DNA of 41,686 bases, from the NCBI GenBank assembly GCA_902779265.1, contig CACZAY010000001.1, forward strand, positions 1 through 41,686, in the 5' to 3' direction. This document shows positions 24,461-32,297 of this stretch, piece after piece. A program made the translations under genes and the position numbers. Source of the stretch: an uncultured Bacteroidales bacterium. GTDB taxonomy: Bacteria > Bacteroidota > Bacteroidia > Bacteroidales > UBA3663. Numbering within the stretch: the first letter of the stretch is position 1; each line of letters begins with the position of its first letter. The notes below the pieces were generated by a model. That model worked only from the letters and a program-made list of their open reading frames with translations. It ran no database searches and had not been told where the DNA came from.

Positions 24461-26215
24461 ATGAAAAACAGATTTTTTCTCGCCTTGGCCACGATGGTCG
24501 GATTCATGACATTGGCCAATGCACAGCCACAGGGCGGCTTCAAGATGCCCCAGAACACGGCAACCTACAAGGACGTGAACTACGCCGGCGACAACCTGGA
24601 GGCCCACCGCATGGACATCTACCTGCCCGATACGCTCACGTCCCACAAGGTCGTCGTCATCATCTACGGTTCGGCCTGGTTTGCCAACAATGCCAAACAG
24701 ATGGCCTACCTCTCCATCGGCAAGCCGCTCGTCGATGCCGGATTTGCCGTCGTGAGCATCAACCACCGTTCGAGTGCCGATGCCAAGTTCCCCGCCCAGA
24801 TCCACGACGTGAAGGCCGCCGTGCGCTTCATCCGCGCCAATGCCTCGCGCTATAAGCTCGACACCTCGTTCATCGGCATCACGGGCTTTTCGAGCGGCGG
24901 ACATCTGTCGTCGCTCGCGGGCGTGACCAACGGTGTGGGACGCTACACCATCGGCCAAAAAACTGTCGATATTGAGGGTTGTGTCGGCCAATGCCTCGAC
25001 TTCTCCAGCCGTGTGGATGCCGTGGTAGACTGGTTCGGTCCGGTTGATATGGCCCACATGGAGAATTGTGAGACGGTCAAGGACGAGAAGTCGCCCGAGG
25101 CGGCCCTGATGGGTTGCGCACCGGCATCGGCCCCCGACCTCGTGTCACTTATCAGCCCCATCTCGTACGTCCACGCCGGCTGTCCGCGCTTCATGGTCAT
25201 CCACGGTACGGCCGATGACGTCGTGCCCTCGTGCCAGAGCGAGCGTTTTGCCGGGGTTTTGGCCAATGTCGGTCGTCTCGACACCCTCATCATGGTGAAC
25301 GGCGGCAAGCATGGCCCCGTGACCTTCAACGCCGAGACCTTCCGCGCCATGACGCGCTTCTTCACCCGCGAGGCAACCCGCAGCATCGTGGTCGAGGAGG
25401 GCGGCCTTGGCCAATATCCAGCCGTGATGCGCGACGAGGTCACACTGCCGGCCCACACCGTCTTCGTGCCGCAGGACCTGACACCGTTCAATGCGCAGAA
25501 TCCGCTGCCCGTCCTCGTGTGGGGCAACGGCGCCTGCACCAATTCGCCGTGGGAGCACTTCAAGTTCCTGAACGAAATCGCATCGCACGGCTATCTGGTC
25601 CTAGCCACGGGCTACATCCCGATGGAGGAGGTGCCCTACCGCGGCCCAATGTCCACCACCGGCCAGCAGATTGAGAGCATCGACTGGGCCATTGGCCAAA
25701 ACCGCAATCCCGAAAGCCCGCTCTACGGACGGATTGACACGGCCCACATCTGCGTGGCCGGTATGTCGTGCGGCGGTCTCCAGACGCTCTACAACTGCGC
25801 CGACCCGCGCATCTCGGCTTTGATGGTGTGCAACAGCGGCCTGTTCAAGATGGAGAATGCTGTGCGCGCCATGCCCGGAATGCCGATGCCGCAGAAATCG
25901 AAATTGGCCGAAATCCACACGCCGGTGCTCTACATCCTGGGTGGCGAGTCGGACATCGCCTATGAGAACGGTATGGACGACTTCAGCAAGATCACGCTGG
26001 TTCCGGCGGCTGTGGCCAATTTCCCTGTGGGTCATGGCGGCACCTACCGTCAGCCTCACGGCGGCGAGTTCAGCGTCGTGGCCACCGCCTGGCTCGACTG
26101 GCAGCTGAAGGGCAGCAAGGAGGGCGCCAAGATGTTCCAGGGCCGGAAGTGCCTGCTCCCGCAGCGCGAGGGCTGGACGTTGGAGAAGAACCGCCTGTTC
26201 GACAAGTTGAAGTAA
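24461..26215 (+). CDS. Secreted double alpha/beta-hydrolase (two esterase domains)
   Basis: The protein has 584 residues and a signal peptide ending TLANA-QPQ. The first half is a BD-FAE/acetylesterase-like hydrolase: HRMDIYLPD, VVVIIYGSAWFANN, nucleophile Ser145 in GFSSGGH, acid Asp252/253 in HGTADDVVP and His284 in GGKHG. The second half (about 345-560) is another alpha/beta hydrolase: LPVLVWGNGACTNSPWEHF, nucleophile Ser436 in GMSCGG, acid in LGGESDIAYENG and His in FPVGHGGTY. Both triads look complete. Such enzymes remove feruloyl or acetyl groups from arabinoxylan; the second domain's substrate is open. The 245-base gap to GH31 holds an inverted repeat but no clear promoter. Confidence 0.8.
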   Translation: MKNRFFLALATMVGFMTLANAQPQGGFKMPQNTATYKDVNYAGDNLEAHRMDIYLPDTLTSHKVVVIIYGSAWFANNAKQMAYLSIGKPLVDAGFAVVSINHRSSADAKFPAQIHDVKAAVRFIRANASRYKLDTSFIGITGFSSGGHLSSLAGVTNGVGRYTIGQKTVDIEGCVGQCLDFSSRVDAVVDWFGPVDMAHMENCETVKDEKSPEAALMGCAPASAPDLVSLISPISYVHAGCPRFMVIHGTADDVVPSCQSERFAGVLANVGRLDTLIMVNGGKHGPVTFNAETFRAMTRFFTREATRSIVVEEGGLGQYPAVMRDEVTLPAHTVFVPQDLTPFNAQNPLPVLVWGNGACTNSPWEHFKFLNEIASHGYLVLATGYIPMEEVPYRGPMSTTGQQIESIDWAIGQNRNPESPLYGRIDTAHICVAGMSCGGLQTLYNCADPRISALMVCNSGLFKMENAVRAMPGMPMPQKSKLAEIHTPVLYILGGESDIAYENGMDDFSKITLVPAAVANFPVGHGGTYRQPHGGEFSVVATAWLDWQLKGSKEGAKMFQGRKCLLPQREGWTLEKNRLFDKLK

Positions 26216-26245
26216 AGACCCCCTCCCATTAAAACACACAAAGGT

Positions 26246-26785
26246 ATGAAACACATTTTTCTAGCTTTGGTGCTTTGTCTTTTTTGCCAATGTTCATTTG
26301 CGCAAAAAATTACGGGGAAATGGCATTGCCCCAAAGAGGTTACAAAGCAGGTCGAAATGGGATATGAAGAATTGTCGTGTGTGTATAAGTTCAAGAAGAG
26401 CGGCAGACTGATTATCAAGATTGAAGGAGTGACAGCCGTTAGACATGGTTTATACTCATCCCATTTCAATCATCAACGGCGTGGTTATATCTGCATTAAA
26501 GGAAAGTACACCATTAGTGATGGGAAAATTTCTTCGATAGTGGAAAATGAAGGAGTAGAAACTTATGCCGTGGAATCCCAGAATTATGATTGGAAGGCTG
26601 AAACACCCGCATCAGAATCTGCATCAGAAATCAGTCGCGAAGATTCTTATGGCAATGCGAGGTCAAGAATACTTCGCAAGAGGCTATTGGTCTATCGCTT
26701 CCTTTGGGACTGGGATGAGGAACCATATTCCGTAACTGACAAGGAACTGAAAATCGGAGAGCAACTTGTCTGTAACCGTCCGTAA
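26246..26785 (+). CDS. Small secreted protein, lipocalin-like, paralogue 1
   Basis: The protein has 179 residues. A signal peptide (HIFLALVLCLFCQCSFA-QK) is followed directly by KITGKWHC. The body VYKFKKSGRLIIKIEG and YICIKGKYTISDGKISSI has the alternating beta pattern of lipocalin-like domains, where GxW opens the barrel; this fold assignment is inference. A C-terminal FLWDWDEEPYSVTDKELKIGEQLV is shared with the next gene. Two cysteines (in KWHC and LSC) are conserved in the pair and could form a disulfide. AT-rich and free of the GGCCRATG motif, unlike the flanking enzymes, so it looks acquired. Function unknown. Confidence 0.7.
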   Translation: MKHIFLALVLCLFCQCSFAQKITGKWHCPKEVTKQVEMGYEELSCVYKFKKSGRLIIKIEGVTAVRHGLYSSHFNHQRRGYICIKGKYTISDGKISSIVENEGVETYAVESQNYDWKAETPASESASEISREDSYGNARSRILRKRLLVYRFLWDWDEEPYSVTDKELKIGEQLVCNRP

Positions 26786-26840
26786 GGAAGACATCGATAT
26801 ACAGGTCGTTTCAGCGATAAGTATATAAGTTCCTCTACTT

Positions 26841-27377
26841 ATGAAAAAATACATTCTTTTATCATTGTTTTGTATGTTACCATTCTCCGTTTTTTCACAG
26901 AAAATTACGGGGAAATGGCACTGCACGGCCGAGACCCTTTCGCAGTGTCGTTTGGGCTTTCAGGTGGCCAGTTGTACCTATAAGTTCAAGAAGAATGGCA
27001 CCATGATCATTAAAATCAAGGGCGATTCTTATGTTGGACAGCAACTCTATTCCGGTGACTACGAACACCATTATACTGGCGGTATGACAATCAAGGGAAA
27101 GTATTCCGTCCAGGATGGGAAAATTACGTCTCATGTCACCAAGGAAGACATAGAGACCTACGCTTCCGATATCCCGAATACCACAACAGAAGGTGGCTAC
27201 ACGCCGGCCTATGCCGCTCATGTTGAATACCAAGGTGAGAATACCTATCGGAGCGTCAAGGAAATGGAGTTGCGCCGACGGGCTATGGATTATCCGTTCC
27301 TTTGGGACTGGAAGGATGTCCCGATCAGTTATTCCGGGAAAAGACTGAAAATCGGCGACAAGCTGATAATGCGATAA
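26841..27377 (+). CDS. Small secreted protein, lipocalin-like, paralogue 2
   Basis: The protein has 178 residues and is a tandem paralogue of the preceding gene: signal peptide, QKITGKWHC, YKFKKNGTMIIKIKG, MTIKGKYSVQDGKITS and FLWDWKDVPISYSGKRLKIGDKL. The two differ mainly in the loop around residues 115-145. The spacer is only 55 bases and a strong hairpin terminator follows the stop, so the pair is a closed two-gene unit. AT-rich, motif-free DNA. No function assigned; a binding or inhibitor role would suit the fold, but there is no direct evidence. Confidence 0.7.
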   Translation: MKKYILLSLFCMLPFSVFSQKITGKWHCTAETLSQCRLGFQVASCTYKFKKNGTMIIKIKGDSYVGQQLYSGDYEHHYTGGMTIKGKYSVQDGKITSHVTKEDIETYASDIPNTTTEGGYTPAYAAHVEYQGENTYRSVKEMELRRRAMDYPFLWDWKDVPISYSGKRLKIGDKLIMR

Positions 27378-27385
27378 ACAGAGGG

Positions 27386-27415
27386 GAGACGTCACTTCGC
27401 GGTGGCGTCTCTTTT
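27386..27415 (+). terminator. Intrinsic terminator after the lipocalin-like pair
   Basis: GAGACGTCAC (27386-27395) pairs with GTGGCGTCTC (27402-27411), with one T-G wobble, and TTTT follows. Confidence 0.85.
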
Positions 27416-27533
27416 CGTGTGTTGTGCGGCCTCGATGGGCGAGAAAAGCGCCATTGGCCAATAAAGAAAGGGGAAAGTTTCAAAATTGAAAGATTTTGGC
27501 ACAAATCATTAAGTCCGATTGGCCATAAAACGA

Positions 27534-27541
27534 TATCTTTG
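27534..27541 (+). promoter_or_regulatory. Putative -7 element for the GH43 gene
   Basis: TATCTTTG, a perfect TAnnTTTG, lies 40 bases before the ATG at 27581. It supports this start against the much longer open frame that begins at 27302 inside the upstream gene. Confidence 0.7.
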
Positions 27542-27580
27542 CGCTCGAAAAACTTTATCCGTAACCAAATCTTTACTTAT

Positions 27581-29632
27581 ATGAACATGAAACGCAGTTT
27601 CCTTATTTCTCTTGCGGCCGTCGGAATGTTGTCGGCCAATGCGCAGAATCCGTACCTGCCGCTCTGGGAGCACCTGCCCGACGGCGAACCCCGTGTGTTT
27701 GATGACCCCGACAATCCGGGCCACCAGCGCGCCTACATCATCGGCTCGCACGACGTGACCTACACCGCCTATTGCGGCCCCGACATCCGTATGTGGTCCG
27801 CTCCCGTCGAAGACCTCAGCCAGTGGCGCGACGAGGGACCCATCTTCACATGGTTCGTCAATGGCCAATGGGACACCATGTTCGCCCCCGACCTCGTCGA
27901 GACCGTTGACCGTACCACCGGCAAGAAGACCTATTGGCTCTATCCGCACTCACGCGGCTGGCGTCGCGTCCCGATGGTCTGCAAGGGTGACCGTCCGAAC
28001 GGCCCATTCACGCCGGTCAACCTCACGGCCGACGGTACGCAGTGCCTCCCCGGCTCGCTCATCGACTTCGACCCGTCGGTCTTCATCGAGAACATCACCG
28101 ACAAGAAGGACCCCGACTTCGACAAGGGCTACCGCGCCTACGTCTTCTACGGCTTCCAGCACTCGACCGCCGTCGAACTTGACCAGCAGACGATGTACTC
28201 CCAGCGTGAAGGCACCGAGCGCATCGACCCGTTCATCCCGGCCAGCAGCCGCGACGGCAAGCTGCTCGATAAGGAGGGCAGCGAATACAAGGCTCTCTAC
28301 AGCGGCCAGAACCCGTTGGACTTCAACTTCTTCGAGGCAAGCTCCATCCGCAAGGTGGGCAACAAATACGTCATGGTCTTCTCCGGTTACTCGGGTAAGG
28401 AGTACGGCCTCGGCAACACCAATTCTGCCTTGCGCTATGCCTACGGCGACAGTCCGCTGGGTCCGTGGCGCTCTGGCGGCGTGCTTGTCGATTCGCGTGG
28501 CGTCGTGCTGAATGAAGACGGTTCGAAGCTCATCACGACCAATGCTGCCCACAACACGCACGGCTCTCTTCAGGAGATTAACGGCCAATGGTACGTCTTC
28601 TATCACCGTCCGCCACGCGGTTTCGGCAATGCCCGTCAGCCGATGGTCGCTCCGGTGAAGATTACGTGGGACAAGAAGCCCGTCGCCAAGGGCGGCCAGG
28701 TGCACATCACCGGCTACGACCCATCGGCCAAGAACAACGAATGGACGGCCAAGGCCACTGACGGCAACGAATACACTGGCGCCGAGGTGACCAGCGAGGG
28801 CTTCCAGATCTTCGGTCTGCCCCCCTACGCCTACTATTCGGCCGGCATAGCCTGCTTCATGTATGGCCCGAACAGCAACAACTGGATGCAGGACAACCAC
28901 GATGTATGGAACAACTCTATGGACCTCGCCGGCATCCAGAACGGCGGCATCGTCGGCTTCAAGTATTTCGGCTTCGGCGGATTGGCCAACGACACGAAGG
29001 GCGTCAAGGCATTCGATGGCACGAAGTCGGGCGACGGCACAACACTCAGCCTCAACCTCTCGTCGCAGGGCAAGGGCGCGTTCAAAATCCGCGTAGTGCT
29101 CGACGACCCGTGGAAGGGCCAGGAAATCGCCGTGGTCAATGTTGCGGCCGATGCTCCGAAGTCGGCCAAAATCTATACGGCCAACGTACCGGCCGTTGAG
29201 GGTCTGACCGGCAAGCACGCCATCTACCTCGTCGTCGAGGGTCCCGAAGTCAAGGAGCCCGAGCAGCCTCAGCGTGGCCAATGGGGTGGCCGACAGCAGC
29301 AGCCGCAGCGTCCGCAGGGCCTGTTCGACCTGCACGGCATCGGCTTCTCGAAGGCTGGCGCATCGGCCGAAGCTCCAATCGTCCCCGAGGTGCGCATCAT
29401 GGTCGACGGCAAGCGTCTGAACATTCCGGCCCGTCCGCTCATGTCCACCAACCAGAACGGCTACACCGAGTGCAACCGCTACCAGCTCTATGCGCCATTG
29501 GCCAAGAACTCGAACATCGTGGCCGACAGCAATTCCGGCGACGTGAAGATTGAGGTCGGCTCTGTTGCCGACGGCCGCGCCACCGTCCGGGCCACCTACA
29601 AGGGCGTAACGAAGATCTTCCTCATCAACTGA
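27581..29632 (+). CDS. Secreted GH43-family glycosidase with C-terminal carbohydrate-binding region
   Basis: The protein has 683 residues; the signal ends LSANA-QNP. The five-bladed propeller begins NPYLPLWEHLPDGEPRVFDDPD, with YIIGSHD, FAPDLVE, GSLIDFDPSVFIE and FNFFEASSIRKVGNKYVMVFSG, where the Glu of FFEASS is the likely acid. NTHGSLQEINGQWYVFYHR supplies the conserved His of GH43. Residues about 385-683 form CBM6/CBM-like beta-sandwich modules; one contains a low-complexity Gln/Arg/Pro insert (PEQPQRGQWGGRQQQPQRPQ, about 550-570). GH43 members are mostly alpha-L-arabinofuranosidases and beta-xylosidases, which suits a xylan-type substrate. The subfamily cannot be set by eye. Confidence 0.8.
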   Translation: MNMKRSFLISLAAVGMLSANAQNPYLPLWEHLPDGEPRVFDDPDNPGHQRAYIIGSHDVTYTAYCGPDIRMWSAPVEDLSQWRDEGPIFTWFVNGQWDTMFAPDLVETVDRTTGKKTYWLYPHSRGWRRVPMVCKGDRPNGPFTPVNLTADGTQCLPGSLIDFDPSVFIENITDKKDPDFDKGYRAYVFYGFQHSTAVELDQQTMYSQREGTERIDPFIPASSRDGKLLDKEGSEYKALYSGQNPLDFNFFEASSIRKVGNKYVMVFSGYSGKEYGLGNTNSALRYAYGDSPLGPWRSGGVLVDSRGVVLNEDGSKLITTNAAHNTHGSLQEINGQWYVFYHRPPRGFGNARQPMVAPVKITWDKKPVAKGGQVHITGYDPSAKNNEWTAKATDGNEYTGAEVTSEGFQIFGLPPYAYYSAGIACFMYGPNSNNWMQDNHDVWNNSMDLAGIQNGGIVGFKYFGFGGLANDTKGVKAFDGTKSGDGTTLSLNLSSQGKGAFKIRVVLDDPWKGQEIAVVNVAADAPKSAKIYTANVPAVEGLTGKHAIYLVVEGPEVKEPEQPQRGQWGGRQQQPQRPQGLFDLHGIGFSKAGASAEAPIVPEVRIMVDGKRLNIPARPLMSTNQNGYTECNRYQLYAPLAKNSNIVADSNSGDVKIEVGSVADGRATVRATYKGVTKIFLIN

Positions 29633-29663
29633 TATCGTATAATTGACAGTTGAAAGTTAAGAA

Positions 29664-29713
29664 TTGAAAATTGAAAGTTTTTCCATCGTTATGGCGAGAC
29701 TTTCAATTTTCAA
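29664..29713. repeat. AT-rich perfect inverted repeat between GH43 and the CotH-like gene
   Basis: TTGAAAATTGAAAGT (29664-29678) and its exact complement (29699-29713) flank a 20-base loop. It lies 30 bases before the next start and could be a weak terminator, an RNA-stabilising hairpin or a dispersed intergenic repeat. Confidence 0.8.
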
Positions 29714-29742
29714 CTTTCCGTTTTCAATCTGATTTTTTCACC

Positions 29743-32124
29743 ATGAAACGACTTATTTTTTCCCTTACCATTTCGGCCAATGTCCTGATTACCGCCATTG
29801 GCCAGACCATCACCTTCAGCCAGAAGCACGGATTCTATGACGCGCCGTTCAGCCTCGAAATCAAGGCATCAGGCCCATCGGCCGATGCGACGGCACAATT
29901 GCGCTACACGCTGGACGGCAGCGAGCCATCGTCCACAAGCCCGATTTACACATCGGCCATTGAGGTCAAGGGCAATGCCATCGTGCGTGCGGCTATGGTG
30001 GCCGATACGGGGCGCGTCTCGGCCATCGGAACCTCAACCTATCTCTTTGTGGCCGATGTCCTGGCCCAGTCGAACACGCCCGAGGGCTACCCGACGACGT
30101 GGGGCAAGTATTCGCAGATGAGCGGTACTGCCACGGCCGACTACGAGATGGACCCCGAGATGACGGGCAATCCCACCCTGCGCCAGAAGATTGCCGACGG
30201 ACTGAAGACCCTGCCCGTCTTGAGCATCGTGACCGACAAGGACAACCTCTTCAGCCATGAGAACGATTCGGTGCGCGGTGGCATCTACATCTTCACCGGC
30301 CCTCCGGTCGCGGACAACACCGGCCACGGTTGGACCCGTCCGGCCAACGTCGAGCTCTTCGGCGGTCCGCAGCAGCACGACATGAGCGCGACCTGCGGCC
30401 TGCGTCTGCATGGCGGTCATGGCCGATTGGCCGAAAAGAACCCGAAACACTCGTTCCGCATCGTCTTCAAGGAGAAATATGGAGAGAAGTCGCTGAAATA
30501 TCCGCTCTTCGGCGAGGATGAACCGAAGAAGTTCGACCAGCTCGTTCTGCGCTGCCACTTCGGCAACTCATGGCAGCATTGGGACAATTACAACCGCCAG
30601 AAGGCGCAGTACACGCGCGACGTGTGGGCCCGCCGGATGCAGCGCAAGATTGGCCGCACGAGTGTCAATGCGCTCTACGTCCATGTCTTCCTGAATGGCA
30701 TGTACTGGGGCCTCTACAACCTGGCCGAGCGTGTCGATGACCAATATGGCAAGGACCACCTGGGCGGCGACAAGGAGGACATCGACGTCATCAAGATCGA
30801 GGAGGACGGTGGCAACCACATCGAGGCCAGCGAGGGCGACCTGGAGGCGTGGAACCTGCTGGTCGAGACTGCGCGCGAAGTGGCCCGTTCGGGCAGCGAC
30901 AACACGGCCTACTACCGCTTGCAGGGCCTCAACGCCGACGGCGAACGTGACCCCGAGCTGGAGCCTCTGCTCGACATCGACGGCTTCATCGACTATATGA
31001 TCATCAACCAGTACGGCGGCAACAACGACTGGGACCACCACAACTGGTACGCCCTGCGCCGCGTGGGCAGTGAGAGCCAGGGTTTCCGCTTCCTCTGCTG
31101 GGACTCGGAGCTCATCATCGAAGACCCGAACATCAACGTCGTGAGCAAGAACAACGGCAGTTCGTTCCCGACGGGCATCTTCAACAATTTGTTGGCCAAT
31201 GCCCAGTTCACGAAACGCTATGTGGCCCGTGCGCGTGAGCTGTTGGCCGATGACGGTCTGCTGGGCGAGGAGAGCGCCGTGCAGGTGTGGGACAGCCTCT
31301 ACAACGTCATCCACGAGGCACTCTATTGCGAGGCCGCCCGCTGGGGTGACTATCGCCGTGACGTGCATCCGTGGCAGTCGCGCGGCTCGCTCTATACGGT
31401 CGATGAGACCTACCAGGCCGAGCGCAACCGCCTCTTGACGCAGTTCTTCCCGACGCGCGCGGCAAGGACATTGGCCGACATCATCGCCTATACGGGCTAC
31501 GATGACTTTGAGGCGCCGGAAAACTGGGTGAAGATGACCGCCTCGATGTTCCAGGAATGGAATGGGACGGGGGCCAATGCGCAGCCTGTGGGTGCCTATA
31601 ACGTCGATTGGAACTTCGGTTCGTCGCGTGACGGCGGCAGCGTCATCGCCGGTTCGGTGGGCGTGGAGTACAACCGCTTTGCCGACCTGACGGACTACGA
31701 CTATATCGTCTTCCGCGGACGTGGCAACGGCGTGCGCCTCATCGCCAACCGTCTGGTGCCGAGCGGCCCGTACAAGCAGATTGTGGCTTCGTTCAACGCG
31801 AGCGACCCGTATTGGAACAACGACTGGCAGTGTGTCGTCATCCCATTGGCCGAAATCGCTGAAAAACAGACCAATGAGGGTCGTACGCGCGTCGATGACT
31901 TTGTCCACCTGAACACCATCAAGGTCGATTGGAACAGTTCGCTGACCGTCACCTCGGCCTACCTCATTCCGGCCGACGGCGCACAGAGCATCCGCACGAT
32001 GGCCGACAGCGAAAGTCGCGTAGCGCGCCCTGTTTACGACCTGCTTGGTCGTGAGGTTCCTGCCAATGGCTCCCTGCGCAGCGGTATCTATGTCGCCGGT
32101 GGCCGCAAGGTGCTGGTGAAGTGA
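29743..32124 (+). CDS. Secreted CotH-kinase-domain protein with chitobiase C-terminal-like and carbohydrate-binding modules
   Basis: The protein has 793 residues. After a signal peptide comes a CHB_HEX_C-like domain (LRYTLDGSEPSSTSPIYT). Residues about 160-560 are a CotH domain: LPVLSIVTDKDNLFS, CGLRLHGGHGR, HSFRIVFKEKYGEKSLKYPLF, LYVHVFLNGMYWGLYNLAERVDDQY, IDGFIDYMIINQYGGNNDWDHHNWY and FRFLCWDSELIIE. In CotH kinases the acidic residues of DWDHHNW and WDSE are in place to bind metal/ATP. Residues about 610-755 are a beta-sandwich, and the tail VYDLLGREV...GIYVAGGRKVLVK is the lineage-typical C-terminal motif. CotH domains recur in Bacteroidota polysaccharide loci, role unproven. Confidence 0.82.
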   Translation: MKRLIFSLTISANVLITAIGQTITFSQKHGFYDAPFSLEIKASGPSADATAQLRYTLDGSEPSSTSPIYTSAIEVKGNAIVRAAMVADTGRVSAIGTSTYLFVADVLAQSNTPEGYPTTWGKYSQMSGTATADYEMDPEMTGNPTLRQKIADGLKTLPVLSIVTDKDNLFSHENDSVRGGIYIFTGPPVADNTGHGWTRPANVELFGGPQQHDMSATCGLRLHGGHGRLAEKNPKHSFRIVFKEKYGEKSLKYPLFGEDEPKKFDQLVLRCHFGNSWQHWDNYNRQKAQYTRDVWARRMQRKIGRTSVNALYVHVFLNGMYWGLYNLAERVDDQYGKDHLGGDKEDIDVIKIEEDGGNHIEASEGDLEAWNLLVETAREVARSGSDNTAYYRLQGLNADGERDPELEPLLDIDGFIDYMIINQYGGNNDWDHHNWYALRRVGSESQGFRFLCWDSELIIEDPNINVVSKNNGSSFPTGIFNNLLANAQFTKRYVARARELLADDGLLGEESAVQVWDSLYNVIHEALYCEAARWGDYRRDVHPWQSRGSLYTVDETYQAERNRLLTQFFPTRAARTLADIIAYTGYDDFEAPENWVKMTASMFQEWNGTGANAQPVGAYNVDWNFGSSRDGGSVIAGSVGVEYNRFADLTDYDYIVFRGRGNGVRLIANRLVPSGPYKQIVASFNASDPYWNNDWQCVVIPLAEIAEKQTNEGRTRVDDFVHLNTIKVDWNSSLTVTSAYLIPADGAQSIRTMADSESRVARPVYDLLGREVPANGSLRSGIYVAGGRKVLVK

Positions 32125-32148
32125 TAATTTAAGGGTAGGAAAAGGCTT

Positions 32149-32270
32149 AAAAAAGGAGTAAAAGTGGAGTAAAAGGGACGATACGAACAGTCCCGAAATA
32201 CTTCCGTCAAATACAGCAAACGTCTTTTTTACTCCTTTTTTACTACCCTTTTACTCCCTTTTTACTCCCT
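32149..32270. repeat. Imperfect palindromic intergenic element with GGAGTAAAA arms
   Basis: AAAAAAGGAGTAAAAGTGGAG... (32149-32179) is followed after about 45 bases by TTTTTTACTCC and further TTTTACTCC copies to 32269. It contains the inverted copy (32171-32184) of the 14-mer found at 24389 and 34876. It fills most of the 173-base spacer before GH95 and can fold into a long hairpin. Confidence 0.7.
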
Positions 32271-32297
32271 ATAAAATCTTGAATAAAATCCATTGAC

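Noticed and set aside
27302-27580. Longer N-terminus for the first GH43 protein
   Set aside because: It overlaps the end of the upstream gene and a terminator, and the promoter lies at 27534.
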